NCBI GenBank assembly: GCA_022747635.1
Contig: JAKTNV010000010.1
Location: 44,176,027 to 44,240,026 of the forward strand
DNA: 64,000 nt
Direction: 5' to 3'
Source: Hetaerina americana
Lineage: Eukaryota > Arthropoda > Insecta > Odonata > Calopterygidae
The notes beneath the pieces were generated by a model, which searched no databases, was not told the DNA's origin, and saw only the letters and a list, made by a program, of their open reading frames with translations. The position numbers and the translations under genes are program-made. Shown one piece after another: positions 1 to 12,316 of the stretch (its first letter is position 1; the number at the start of each line of letters is the position of its first letter).

Positions 1-3000
1 CCGTTTATTAAGCCCTCGTTAATTATCCTCAAAGGTGATGGGGTCTCAAATTTCTCTGTCTCTCAAATTAATTAAATAATACCATGCAAGGAGCGCTCAT
101 GAAATATGCACGAGAAATATGTCATCCTCGATAACCTCCGTGACCATAGAAACCAGGGAGGTTTGGATGGAGAACTCTTTATAAAATCGATGACAAATAC
201 CAGCTGAGTGTCGGCATAGAATGAATTAAACCCATAGAAATATTTTAAAATACATTATTTGTAATAATTACGAAATAATAATCGAAAATTTGAAAATAAT
301 AAAATCTAATACTCGGAGATGGCTGAATGAATCTTTGGGCATGCATTGATTTTTCAATTCAAATCAACGAAAAAAAATACTTACCTGTTCAAACATACGA
401 TCAGCTAAACTCACGCAGAACTAATATATTTTTATTAACTGAATGGCCTACCAACCTACAATACATTATTAAAACAGGACTGCCGCTGGACCCAATGACC
501 TACGTCTAGAGCGACAGCTTTGAAGAAGTAACCGACCTATACTTTCACGTAACCAACAACGATTTTTCTCTGGTATAGGCAACACTTAAACTCCAAAATT
601 TATATAAAATAAGTACTAACGACAAATCGTTTCAACAAAATCAAAATAAAGAATTTGACTATGAAAATTCCAAATTCCTCTCGCCACAAAAGGAAAAACA
701 CGTCTTTATTCAAACACGTTGCTTATTAGAAACCGGGTGTTAGTATGATGAACCATCGCGAAAATAAAATATAAAGCGATTAATGTAACTCAGACTGATT
801 GCAATAGTTTTATACGGTCAGATATGCTTTGAGGTGCCATAACTGATGCTTCGGAATGAGACGAAATAGCTCCTTGGGGATGTTGAGATTGAAGAGATGA
901 ACACGAAAAAATAAAACGATAGAAAGAGGGAAGATTCTCGTCATTCTTTCGCGGTGACGTGTTAAAGCCTTGTCAAAAGGGGAAAGGTGAGTCATTAATT
1001 CTTCTTCTTCTTCCCAGAACTCCTTTTCGAAATGGATGCAGATTATTTGCGCCGGGGAACGAGGTTAAAGTGGTCGTTTGGATTCTCTAATGTTCATAGG
1101 GATTAAGGGAGGCTCTCTTTAATTTGCCACCGCGATTGATACGATATTAACTCTTACACCTTTGGGGAAAAGGGGGAAAATTTTAATGTACGTTTGGACT
1201 TGCTCGCATGTCGGCAGCGTACATTACGGTCATGAAGGATCCCGTCCAAAAGGAAGGGGAAGTTATGTGAAAGCAGTGCAGTTACGTGGGACTCTTTCGT
1301 TGGGCGTAAATTTGGACGAGTTTTAGCACTCTTCGAGCTTTCCAGGCCACCATTAAAACAGAATAGCATAATTTACATTGTATTCCAGCCGAGGAATCTA
1401 TTTTTACCTACTCGAAGTTGGAAAAAGGAACCAGCGAAGTACGTCGGAGTTAATGAGCCATTGGAAATAAGCACAAAGAGAGCTTGTGATTTGAATAAAT
1501 TTGTCGCCACACTAACGTTTTATCTTGTTATAACCGGCCTCCATTTGAATATGTATTATATTGTTATAATTTTTGTGATTAATTTAAAATCCCTGGGAAT
1601 TTATAATTTTTAAAGTAGGTCATTTTGTCATTGATAAATAGCAATGATGCAATTTTTCCATTATTGAAAATTCCTATATGGATTGATCATTCAAATTGAT
1701 TCAAATAATTTATATCATTCTTTAATTTTGGATTTATATTATGTTCAATTTAGTATTCAATGCACTCCCCAAATTCCTGAATTATAAAGATGGATTTTTC
1801 GGATTTTTACGATTCCATTACCTTTCTCTCGTCTTTGTATCTGGTTGGTACGTTGAAGAGCAGGTGAAACTACTAAAGGATTAAGACGAAATTTTAAGCT
1901 AACATTTTTTTCAAATGGACACTCAAAACCAATACTATTTAAAATTGATATATTAACCAATAGATGTATTTATCGATACCAACATTTTACCAATAAATGT
2001 ATTTTCATATGGGTACAAATGTATGTCAAGTACGTTGCGGAATCACTGTACCGCATTGAGAGAACAATTGCTGAATTAAAGCGCTTGTTCAAAAACGTAC
2101 GACTCGGCAAGTTAAATGTTTTCACACAGACTTCTCCCATGGTATGGAAGTGGAAAACGCAACAGTTGAAACAGCTAAATACCTTTTAAGTAGAAAGTTA
2201 ATGTTTGGAATACAAAAGTCACTTTATGATTAACGCGGCCCTTCGAGTGTAGTTTTAAACGAACGAGTTTCACGAGGGACAGGATCAATTAAGTGGGTCG
2301 CAATCACGGGTGCGACGTAAAAGCCATTCCCGCAAATGAAAAAATAAATACCGCTCATCGCTCTTTATTTCAGATAAACGAATAATCGCTGCCTCTATAT
2401 TCCGCGATTTCAGTTTCCACTATTTATTCTCTCGAAAGCCTTTTTTTTAGGAGAATGAAGTTGAGAATGGTATTACCAATTGGGATGTTATACGTACTAC
2501 TCGCTGGTACTATCAGGTTGAGCTCTTCCTCCCAAGGTATTCAAAGTAATCAAGAACTTGCAGCCTCTTCAGCCAAAACACCAAGTTGTAGTGCCATAAA
2601 AGCAGCGAGATCAGAGTAGAGAAGGGATCTCATGGCATAGGGCTGGGCCGTGATTAAAGGTGTGAGAGCGGGATTACGCCTAAGTTTGAGATCAGAGATC
2701 TCAGCGGACATCCGGAATATACCCTTTGGAAGTTTTGCCGCAATCGATATTTTCAATTAAAAACAGATGTTAATATACTAGAATCATTTATTTTTATTAT
2801 GTTATTCAGAAGAAACACTATGCGTTCATAAACTTTTAAATGATAAGGAAACACCTCTAAGCTGACCTGTGTGATTTCTTCAGGGTGACTCTCCTTTTGT
2901 GGATCGTCATTCCTGATTTTTTCACGAATTTCCCGACGAACATGACTTTGTTTTAGTTGATTTTTCTCCTGAGCGTTTGATAACGAATTACTTATATTTT

Positions 3001-5156
3001 TAAGGGCTATCGTCTCATTATTTCGCGTGCCACTGGACTCATTGAAATCGGGTCGGACTACGGGTCGCTGTATAATGTCGCTTTTTGATAGGGCCCGCAC
3101 GCGCGATGCCCTACGGGAAAAACGAGCTGATCTCACCACTAAAGGAAACGTATATCTCATCGGATATTCCCGATTTCCATATCAGGTTCCCGATACTTAG
3201 AAATACGACCCTTTTCCCCATTTTACGAATACCAAATAAGTGCGGCATTTAAGGAAATTGGGTAATTTCCTACTTTCACCCGATTCACCTCAGTGGGCAC
3301 CCAATGAGTGAATGTAATTTATAGGTAATGCTAACCTATTTTGGTGATTTTTCGCTTTTGATTAATATTCCAGTTTACTTTCTCATGCATTGAAATTCAC
3401 TTTTTTTTAAAAAGTATTCCAGCAACCCAGTTTACTCCGTAATCCAGCATCGTGTGAAAATTAATGAGTCATCCAAAAGTCGCATCGGCATTGGTCACTC
3501 TTCCCAGAGAGATTTCACAAATGTCCCAGCTTGCGCAACTTAACGTCGTCTGTCTAGTTCCCTACGCTCTACATCCTCCCACAACGTAAAATAAAACTCC
3601 CGGAAAAGCAGGGTTTGATATTAGTGGTGAGAAAGGGCACCAATCGGGAAGATATTCATATTTCACATGTATCTAGGCTGCGAACTAAGATCACTCAGGC
3701 ATGAAGATAGCTCCGTTTAAAATATGCGCCTGCGGTTTGATACGTGACAACGATCTGCGAAGAGCGGTCTGCGGGCAGACTATTCCCAAAGAGCAGTCGA
3801 GGGAAAGGGAGAGATGATGAGGTGTGGAGCAAGGGGAGGAGGTTTAGGGTGCAGAAAACTTATGCGAAATGGCCGCCGAGGCCCATAAATTTCGACCGGG
3901 ACGTCCAAAGGGGATGGATACATGATGCGGGCTTGGCACCGGAGGGACTGTGAGTGTAGGGAGAGGAGTCGGGGGACGATGGATCTTTAGAAATGGGAGC
4001 GCGACCGTACAAGTTGAGGCTAAAACTAGCAAGCTATGCAGTCTTACGAGACAAAATTCGGTCTCGCCTTCGTGGAAATTACGCGAGAGCCTCCAAGGAG
4101 AAGAAAAACATCGCACTGTCATCGGATTTTTAGTGAGGTAATTTTTACGTAAATTTAAATTGCGACGTTCGGAACAGGAACGCATCCGCTGATATGTTCC
4201 GGAGGGAATTCGAGGAGCCACGAAGGGAAGAGAATCTCCAGGCGTCCGTCAGTGACCTTCTGGCTCCGTAAATCTCCTCTTGCAGCGCTTCCCGCTGAAA
4301 GCTTAAACTTGCAAAAAATATTCTTTGCTCAATGATGATAGCTTCATGTTTTTCGGGATGCTGACGGATTTAATTTCAGCTCTTTCCCTTTAATACCTCT
4401 AATCTCCATAGATACGCATTTAATTATCTCAGTGCCAGTTGTATTAAAAGCTAATTCGCAGATCCTTGCTCAATTCACAATATATATGAAGCAAATGATG
4501 TCAATGGAACAGCAATTTGCTTAATTATTCCTAACTCAATAAAAGCATCATTTAATGATCGATATCTCTGAATTAGCTGTGACCTGATTTTAGTCCCCAA
4601 AGTTGGGTGAATGCATGCCCGAGGCTATTCCTTCAGTTATGATTAAATAATTATTTTCCCCTGAAGTAATATAATAATTAATAGTAGTAATAGTTATTCT
4701 GCCATTTAAGTTAGGTTTTCAATTGACACAGGCTGAACTTCGTTTTACTTCTTAGCTTCGTCTAACAAGACACACCCAGATTCCCTTAACTACGCTTCAA
4801 ACATACAAAATGTATGAACAAACCGATTAAATGAAGCAGTAATTGAATAACGGTTAACGGGGTATAGATATCAAATTTAAAATTATTTTTTTTTTTAATA
4901 TTGAAGTAAATATGAGTATTACGACCGAAAAAAAGAAAAATCCTGATTTAATGAGAAACTTTCAATTCCTTGTATTAATATTTTCCGTAGCATATTTCCG
5001 TTTGTCAAACATACCTTCTATCTTTAAGTCCAATAATGAGGAATTGCATTCTAATTTTCCGGGTATTTGTTCGCATTTTATTAGCTGAAGCATATTAATG
5101 TGCAATGGAGAACTTATTTTTGGATTTTAGTCTATTGAAGACACATAAATTTATTG
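1..5156. other. No recognisable gene
   Basis: I see only AT-rich sequence with frequent stops on both strands. A somewhat GC-richer patch lies at about 3740-4260. A 135-codon open frame on the - strand (2753-3160) has no family motif I recognise and is probably chance. No tRNA fold, transposon terminal repeat or long tandem repeat was found here. Confidence 0.5.
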
Positions 5157-5350
5157 TGGACGTGATAGTTCAGGGTTAGAGAGTTAGAATACTGACCGGA
5201 GGGCCCGGGTTCGCCTCCGGGGCGCGCCTTTGGGCACCCGAGTTGTGTAATTTCACACGCTGTTGTGTTTAGTGTTTGGTGACTTCTACCATCACATAAC
5301 AAGCCAACCTTCGGGTTGATAGCTGTGCTTATGTATATATGTATAACTTT
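5157..5350 (+). repeat. tRNA-headed SINE, copy 1
   Basis: The head resembles a tRNA gene with a B-box-like GGGTTCGCCTCC at 5207-5218 and a weak A-box-like stretch (TAGTTCAGGGTTAGAGAG) about 35 bases before it. The body has the family core TAATTTCACACGC, then ACCATCAC and the hairpin CCAACC-TTCG-GGTTG, and ends in a GTGCTTATGTATA tail. The same order recurs at 33950-34198, 53770-53940 and 63788-64000, and inverted at 29690-29850, which shows a dispersed family. SINEs are made by RNA polymerase III and mobilised by a partner LINE. It is not a functional tRNA gene, because no acceptor stem closes around the boxes. Confidence 0.75.
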
Positions 5351-5436
5351 ATTATCCTAAAAACTAAATGAGAAATACCACTAAGTAAATGAAGACAAAA
5401 AAATGCCTTTAATCACAGTTGGATTTATGTACTTAA

Positions 5437-5720
5437 TTACTTGTTCTTTGTGTTAGCCTTCTTAAGGGTGTTAGCTATATTACCTTTCCCCCTTGCTTCC
5501 CCTACACCGTACAGTCTAACGTACACCACATTCTTATTTTCCAACTTTAACCGAGGGCTTTCTAGTTTTACTGACAAATATTCCTCCTCCTTCATCACTG
5601 ACATTAATACTCCCCCATTTTCATCCCTCTGCCCCAATAGCTCCAATATACTCTTACAAGAATATTTAAATGTATACTTTACTCAAACGGATATTTCTAT
5701 CCACGGCGTCGAGCTTTAGC
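5437..5720 (-). pseudogene. Possible LINE endonuclease fragment
   Basis: The - strand is open for about 69 codons after a methionine and for some codons before it. It reads GGVLMSVMKEE followed later by NVVYVRLYGVGEA. This spacing resembles the part of an apurinic-type retrotransposon endonuclease that precedes the VYAP motif. No catalytic residue is visible, so the assignment is weak. A chance open frame is the main alternative. Confidence 0.25.
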
Positions 5721-7591
5721 TCATCATTAGTCATTCCAAGTGCATCCGTAGCAAAATATAAATTTCTATGTAAGAGTTTATTGAATTCTAGCTGAAGATA
5801 AAAACTTCCATGGGGAATCTGAGGTGTTCATTTCAATTCAGAATTAATTAATTCAATAGAAACTCTAAAACAACAGTTTTTATTACTACAGATCAAATTT
5901 AAATTGCTTATGCAAATGACGAAAGTAAAGAGGGATTAGCCAAAATTAAGGTCTTGCAAATAAAATGACATCTTGATTCAACGTATCAAATTCTTACAAC
6001 AACGCAATGACTTTTTGTTGAACAAATATTTATCTTCTTATGACAAAACTAACTCGTAAATTTTGATATTTTTGATATTGTCACCTATTTCAATTCCATA
6101 TTAAACAACACGGTCTGTTAGAGCCAGGATATGTATCGTTCTTGTGACAAACTAATTAATCCAGTCTCTCTATCAGAGTTACATTCCTTCCAAAAATAAA
6201 CCCAATGTTCCCAAAATGTTGTTTGCTTTCCTCTCTTTCCTCATCACAAACTTCTACTCTTGGGCCAATTTGCGTGTGACTAAGACTGAGTAAACTTCTT
6301 ACCCTAATTAGGCAACTTAGCAAAAGAAACTCCTCCCTGTAATTTAGTAACTCCACAGTGAAAGCTCTGGGTTCACAGAAAGTGGCCACATCTGTTTATT
6401 TCTATATCTAAAGTTAAATTTTTATCACAATATGAATAAAGGAAAATATTAATTTTTACTGAGACGTTCAGTTATTCTAATTATAATATTCTAGGTAATA
6501 GAACACAAGTATTTGTGAAAAAAAATCGAAAGCTTGCGTACGGTGTATTGTACCACCATGTATTCCTCAAGAATTAATTATTTCTGCACATACTGTACAG
6601 TAGTTATGATAATAACTCGTGCAAATTTTCATATTTGTATTTGACAAATTAATTATGAGCTAACTTTAAAAATCCAACTCATCCGTAAGGGATATTTATT
6701 TTAATCTGGATAAATCATCAATTAACGAAGGACATTTTTTTAGAATCCTGCACTTCTCCCCGTTTCCTTATGTCACTACCACCTGGCCCGACTTCATTTT
6801 ATAAAATTAATTCAAATAAATATATTTTTCCTGTCGTTTCCCTTAATGCTGATGACTATTAAGATGAATAAATGCAATTTACACGTCTCCGCATGGAGAT
6901 CAGTCATAATGAGAATGTTTATATTGTTCTATAATTTGTTCATTCGGTGCTATGCAGACTAAAATATATTGAAATCAATCTTAGATTACGCCTTCTGCCA
7001 TCCTCTCAACAAAATGGCTAAATATTTTCACACTATCGTAATTATAAATGAATTCTCCCTGAAACTCGCCAAGAGGTAACGAGTGCACTCATCTAGTTCC
7101 AGCAGTTGATGGAAAACCTAATTCAACGAACCTTTGCGCAAAAAAAAACTAAAACCAAGAGCTGGTCCGCGAAATAAGCGCATAAGTACTTGATTAATAA
7201 GTAGGTAGGGAAAGTAAACGACGGAACTCTGAGGGTGAAGTGGTCTATCTTAGTTTAAGATAGACCTACCAAATTATTCAGCCCTGGGGATTGGCGAGCT
7301 GAAGCCTCCAAGCCTTCAATTAACTGAAGGAGAGGGCAGCAGCAACTCTTCTTCGTATGAATGAAGGAAGAGACTAAAGGGATTGGTACGGTAACACTCA
7401 TCAACTTGAAGTTTTGCAACAGTTACTTAACGGGAAGTACACGTAGTAATCTTCTGCGGTAGGTAACGGAAAGCCATTACTCCAGCACCAAAGAACGTAG
7501 TTTTCTACTCTTAGCTACTATTGTTTTATATCAGACGCGATGGATCCTTCACCATTAAAATTTTACCAAGTTCAACTTTTCCCCCATTTGG
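5721..7591. other. No recognisable gene
   Basis: AT-rich sequence without a supportable coding region. A short perfect hairpin (11-base arms GGTCTATCTTA, 3-base loop) lies at 7242-7266. Confidence 0.5.
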
Positions 7592-7966
7592 ATGTCCGGG
7601 GAGCTCTCAACACGAGAGAGAGAGAGAGAGAGCACTCCAGTCCAACTGAGAAGTACGAACAAAGAATCGAAAGAACAAAGAAAGAAAAAGTCCGATAATT
7701 CAAAGGAATCTACAAAAGCTTTAAAAGATGAAAATTTGTTAAGAAAAAAGATGTTAAGAAATAAATTGAAGTTAGACGGCAAGTAATAAAAACGGGATTC
7801 CTGAAATCCAAAGGCGGGTAGACAAAGGAGTATTATTAGGAGAATGCCTTTTACAATAAATAAGATGCTGAATGTATTAGAGAAAAGAAGAACATTTAAA
7901 AAAAATGAAGAAAGCGTAGAGGGGAAGCGAAGATATAAATTATAAGAAATGTAACTGGTATTAAGA
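7592..7966. other. Purine-rich stretch with a GA microsatellite upstream of LINE-A
   Basis: A GA dinucleotide run occupies 7614-7632, followed by A- and G-rich sequence open for 64 codons on + (7592-7786, rich in K, E and S). It could be a relic of a LINE first ORF, since it lies directly upstream of the endonuclease on the same strand. I see no zinc knuckle or other ORF1 motif, so this is only positional inference. Confidence 0.3.
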
Positions 7967-8925
7967 AAAGGTACGGAGTCGTGGCTAAGTGATCATATTA
8001 TGTCAAACGAGATTTTTCCCCAAAATTTGTCAGTTTACAGAAGGGATAGGGATGGTCGTGGAGGGGGGATATTTATATGTGTAGATAAAAACCTAATAAG
8101 TACATTGGAATGGGTAAGAGATGATTGTGAGATGATGTGTGTTCATGTTAAAGGTAGGAATGGAGGGAAAATTTTAAAAATAGTTGCTATGTACAGAAGC
8201 CCCAACGAAGGGATGTACGCAGTCGAGGTATTAGCAGACATATGCTCGGCTAACCCTGAGGATCACACCCTCATAGTGGGGGACTTGAACCTTCCAGGTA
8301 TTCAATGGTCGGCAGACGAGGTCACGGTGGGGGTGGGAAGGCCCAAGAAATCGTTAGTCGTCTTATAAACGAGGAGGGTTTTGTACAGATGGTGGAAAAA
8401 CCCACGCGCGGGGGAAACATCCTCGACGTCATACTTGTGAGACCGAAAAAGTGGGTAGGGGAAGTCGATGTCCTTCCGGGAATAAGTGACCATTCAGCTG
8501 TGCGTATATATCTAAACTGGGAGAGGGCTCAGTATAAGGGGCTAGTAAACAAAAAGATAGTTTGGCAATATAAACGGGGTGACAGGGAAGGGTTACAGAC
8601 CTTTTTAAGGGAAAAATATTCAAAATGGGTAAGTGGTGGGCAGAATGTAGAAGAAATCTGGAAAACATTTAAGGGGATAATGGAGGAGGGATTAAATAAA
8701 TTTGTCCCGAAAAAAAATTCTTAAAGAAAATACTGATCCAGAATTCTACAACCGCAAAATTAGATCCTTGAAGAAAAAACTGAGAGTGATTCACAAAGAA
8801 CGGAACGAGAGCTCGGAATGGCTCATAATTTACAAAAAATTAGTTCGTGAATTGAATAGAGAAAAGAAAATAGCCAAAGATAGTTTTCTACAGAAAATAA
8901 TCGGGATAGATAATGGAAATAAATT
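7967..8925 (+). pseudogene. LINE-A apurinic-type endonuclease and linker, frameshifted
   Basis: The domain would nick target DNA to prime reverse transcription. Visible motifs are TESWLSD at 7973-7993 (the likely catalytic Glu), GGGIFI near 8060, VAMYRSPN near 8190, GDLNLPG at 8279-8299 and SDHSAV at 8485-8502 (catalytic Asp-His pair). The reading frame shifts between about 8320 and 8350 and again in an A-run near 8711-8718, so three frames are needed to read it. The linker then reads on through REKYSKWV and REKKIAKDSFLQKI to GNKFY, where LINE-C interrupts it. It cannot make an intact protein as it stands. Confidence 0.8.
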
Positions 8926-9449
8926 TTACATCTACATCTACATCTACATAATACCCCGCAAGCCGCCGCAAGGGCGTGTGGCGGGGGGTGTTAGGTCACC
9001 AACCGTAAAAACGAAAAATACCACATGCAAAAAACAACACGGAAAATTACACCCCAGCAGCGCACACACTCATGCAAAACTCCCTCCATCCAATACTCAT
9101 GCAAACACATACACCGCAAAACAACAAAAAACTGCACCCCAGGATACAGCACGAAAGCCATCCTAAAACACGCAAGCCAGGACACAACAAGCAAGAATGT
9201 GAAACATCACTACCACATGAAAATGCACCACAAAACACTCTACCCCCCAAAGAGACAGTAAAAGGAAGGGAATGCGACTCAACGTTGCAGGTAGCAGGAA
9301 TTCCCCCCCGCCGGGAGGGAAGAGGGACTGAAAGGGAAACTTAAAAACAGATGAACAGAACATGAATGATGTCATGCGGAAAGAATGGGTTATTATAACA
9401 AAACACATAAGGTTAGTGGAGGAGCATGCATTTAAGTAGAACTAATTAT
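8926..9449 (-). other. 3' UTR of LINE-C
   Basis: Sequence between the RT stop and the element's 3' tail. It is A- and C-rich on +, with several CA-rich phrases and a C-run near 9303. The open frames seen here on both strands have no protein motif and are by-products of skewed composition. Confidence 0.6.
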
Positions 9450-10330
9450 TTTTTAGACACGGAGGGTGGCAAGTGGATTTTTACTATCTATAACCCTACA
9501 GTTGCTATCCCGTATTGTCCGTGGGAAGGAGTCCTTGAGTCGGCTAGTCCTGGCATCTATTTCCCGAATTTTATATACATGATCCAAGCGACCAATGTAT
9601 GTAGGAGTACGAATAATCTGCGAGACCTCGGTGCTGAAACATGCGGATCTGAATTTATTTAATAATTTCAGTCTTGCATTGAATCGTCTCTCTTCTAATG
9701 ATTCCCACCCCAAATCCATGAGCATTTCGGTAACGCTTTGCGTTTTATCGTAGGAATTCTTTACAAAACGGGCTGCCCGGCGTTGAACCTTCTCAATTTC
9801 CCGAATGAGACCTTTTTCACTCGGGTCCCACACGCTGCATGCGTATTCTAAATGAGGCCTTACAAGAGCGTGGTAACAACGTTCCTTGACCTTTGAGTCA
9901 CTTTTGCCGACAATGCGTCTAATGAATCCCAATTTTTTATTTGCTTGACCGCAGACTTTCCGTATGTGAGTCCCCCAGGTTAAGTCTTTAGTGAATGTGA
10001 CACCTAGGTATTTTACCGTATCAACTACTGCTAGGTCACCTCCAGCTAATTTGTAAGCAAATCTCGTTGATCTTCTAAAGAAATTTACCACTGAACATTT
10101 ATTATAATTTAGAGTCAATCCCCAGTTAGAACACCATTTAGTAATGCAATCTAAATCCTGCGCTAGAATAAAACGATCCTCATCCCCAGATATCTCCCGA
10201 TAGATCACCGTGTCATCCGCAAACATCCTAATGTTACTTTTCACTTCGCGGTTCAAATCGTTAACAAAAATAAAGAAAAGTAACGGCCCGATCACACTTC
10301 CCTGAGGTACCCCCGACGTGACTCGAACGC
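9450..10330 (-). pseudogene. LINE-C reverse transcriptase, C-terminal part
   Basis: An open frame of at least 280 codons runs on - (methionine at 10295), and the same frame reads a few codons further upstream through RVTSGVPQGSVIGPLLF, the RT motif before the catalytic box. FADDTVIYREI then supplies the two catalytic aspartates. Further motifs are NYNKCSVV, VKYLGVTFTKDLTWG, RPHLEYACSVWDP and EKVQRRAARFV, the typical post-palm sequence of CR1/Jockey-like RTs. The fingers, the first catalytic Asp and all of the endonuclease are missing through 5' truncation, so it is inactive. The frame has no internal stop, which suggests a fairly recent insertion. Confidence 0.85.
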
Positions 10331-10340
10331 TGTCGGAAGT

Positions 10341-12081
10341 TACAAGTTACAAGTACCTCCGGAGGAGGAAAGGCAACAGGGAAAACATAACAGCTTTAAA
10401 AAAAGAGGATGGGACACTAATCGTTGATGATAAGGAAAAGGCTAATACGTTTAATAATTGGTATGCAAGTGTATTTAAGGTTATGGTAAATAAAAAGGAT
10501 CCTGTAGATTCATCTCTGAGTCAACAAGGAGGCGAAAAAATATTAAATACCAAAAGTATTAAAACGACGAGCGCAGAAATTTATAAAAAAATTATGAAAA
10601 TGAGGGCAAATAAATCAAAAGGGCCAGATGGTATCTCAATTGACTTGCTTAAATTGGGCGGTAGTGTAGTTTCAAATTATATAAATCATTTATTCAATGT
10701 TACCTTAAACAATAATGCCCTGCCAAATGCTTGGAAGGAGGCATATGTTACGCCAATTTTCAAAGGAGGAGATAAGGCACTAGTTGATAATTATAGACCG
10801 GTAAGCTTGACATCAGTTGTATGCAAGCTATTAGAAAAGATAATGGCTGATTATCTCTGGGACCTGTGGGAGAGTGAGAATTGGTTGTATAGTCGCCAAT
10901 ACGGTTTTAGAAAAGGGCACTCTTGTGAAACTCAGCTATTAGGGTTCTGCCAAGAAATGTTCGACTCTATGGATGCGGGAATAGAGGTGGATGCTATAAT
11001 AGTCGACCTGTCAAAAGCCTTTGACAAAGTTGACCACGATCGCTTAATGCTTAAGATGGGCCAATTGCCACTACACACAGATGGAAGAGTAATCTCTTGG
11101 GTCAGAAATTTCATGGAAGGTCGAACACAAAGGGTAAAATTAGGAGAAGTGTATTCTGAAAAAGCAAGGGTAACATCGGGAGTCCCACAAGGAAGCGTAC
11201 TTGGCCCGCTATTGTTTTTAATATATATAAATGATCTCCCAATAAATATTAATTCTCAGTTAAGACTTTTTGCAGACGACTGTATTATCTACAGGAAAGT
11301 CGAAAATGACAGAGACCGTGACAAACTTCAGAGGGACATTAATAAAATGGCTGATTGGGTGACAAAAAATGGGATGGATATTAATGTTAACAAATGCAAA
11401 TCCATCACTTTTAGCAATAAGGTAAATGGAAACCATAGGGAATATAAATTCTCAGAAAATGTCATTCCTAGAAGTGATACTGTCAAATACTTAGGTGTAT
11501 ATTTAACTAAGGACTTAGGGTGGGGGCTAAATGTGGAGTACATCTATAAGAAAGCTTTCAAAACTCTTCATTGGGTAATGAGAAACCTAAAAGGGAGCGT
11601 TAGAGCAACCAAGGAGAAGGCTTATCAGACCCTAGTAAGACCAATTTTAGAGTACGCTTCTCTTGTATGGGACCCTCATGAAGAAGGTCATATTAAAAAA
11701 CTGGAAAAGGTGCAAAGAAAGGCTGCCCGATATGTACTGGGGAAGCATAGGAGGATGGAGAGTGTGTCTGACATGCTAGAAACGCTGGGCTGGGAACCTC
11801 TAGAATCTAGAAGAAAAGTAAGCAGACTTTGTGGAATGTTCCGAATTTTGAAGGGGGAGAAAGCTTGGGCAGATCTTAGGAAAGAGGCGGGGAACCCAAA
11901 TTTTATAGGCAGAAATGATCACAAATTTAAGATAAAATGCCGGGCACAGAGGACAAATAAAAAAAAATTTTCATTTCTAAATAGAACAATTGTTGAGTGG
12001 AACACCTTACCTGCAAAAATATTCGAGCCCTTTCCTAACAGAGTGTATACTTTTAAGAATAGATGTAAGGTATATATGTAA
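10341..12081 (+). pseudogene. LINE-A reverse transcriptase, largely intact
   Basis: One open frame covers almost the whole RT and C-terminal region (about 580 codons). It would copy LINE RNA into DNA at the nicked target. Visible in order: SKGPDGISIDLLK near 10615, YRPVSLTSVVCKLLE near 10790, QYGFRKGHSCETQL near 10900, VDLSKAFDKVDHD near 11005 (first catalytic Asp), SGVPQGSVLGPLLF near 11178, LFADDCIIY at 11266-11292 (catalytic Asp pair), KYLGVYLTKDLGWG near 11490 and RPILEYASLVWDPHEEG near 11640. The C-terminal tail EKVQRKAARYVLG and WNTLPAKIFEPFP is also kept. It lost its endonuclease to the LINE-C insertion. A start codon at 10318 would lie in LINE-C sequence and is not biological. Confidence 0.9.
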
Positions 12082-12316
12082 AAATTTGATTTATGTGTGG
12101 TGTATGGTATTATATGTTATAGCTTAATTTTTTTTATGTATCTTTTTTTTTCTTGCTGGTTAATGGTTGTAAATGGGATGGGGATTCACTTGTTTTGTTA
12201 AAGAGATCTGTGTTTGTCTGGTTTTATGTATTATATTTTGCAATTGTTTGGGACTTGTGTGCCACCTGACAGTGTCTATTAGCACAGGTGTATTTATAAT
12301 AATAATATAAAAAAAA
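12082..12316 (+). other. 3' UTR and tail of LINE-A
   Basis: A T-rich trailer follows the RT stop. It includes the phrase GCCACCTGACAGTGTC near 12260 and ends in TAATAATAATATAAAAAAAAA. An AT-rich simple tail marks the 3' end of the element. Confidence 0.7.

Larger units (their letters stand above)
8926..10340 (-). mobile_element. LINE-C non-LTR retrotransposon, 5'-truncated, inserted in LINE-A
   Basis: The - strand element starts inside its RT palm domain near 10340 and ends at 8926. Its 3' terminus carries a short tandem tail which on + reads (ACATCT)n followed by ATAATACCCCGCAAGCC. Related 3' ends with the same GTGTGGC...GGGG signature occur near 22650 and 32500. 5' truncation is usual for target-primed reverse transcription. 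The right junction contains the tandem phrase AAGTTACAAGTTAC and the left junction ends in TTTTACA, so any target-site duplication is short and its limits are ambiguous. Confidence 0.85.
7967..12316 (+). mobile_element. LINE-A non-LTR retrotransposon, 5'-truncated and split by LINE-C
   Basis: This element reads + strand endonuclease, linker, reverse transcriptase, then a short 3' UTR ending in an AAT-rich tail near 12300-12316. It is interrupted by an oppositely oriented LINE from 8926 to about 10340. Removing the insert joins the reading frame at GNKFY and KYLRRRK, which shows that LINE-A was present first. The RT and the conserved tail after it place it broadly in the CR1/Jockey group of non-LTR elements; the exact clade is not established. 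The start is where the endonuclease motif TESWL first appears. No ORF1 could be identified. Confidence 0.85.

Noticed and set aside
2753..3160. 135-codon frame on - as a hypothetical gene
   Set aside because: No motif, no second exon signal I could support, and its length is within what chance gives in 64 kb.
5190..5220. Functional tRNA gene, because of the GGGTTCGCCTCC box
   Set aside because: No acceptor or anticodon stems form around it and the same head recurs in SINE copies, so it is a SINE head.
9000..9410. Several open frames rich in H, T and K on + and in C and V on -
   Set aside because: They lie in the LINE-C 3' UTR and reflect its CA-rich composition.
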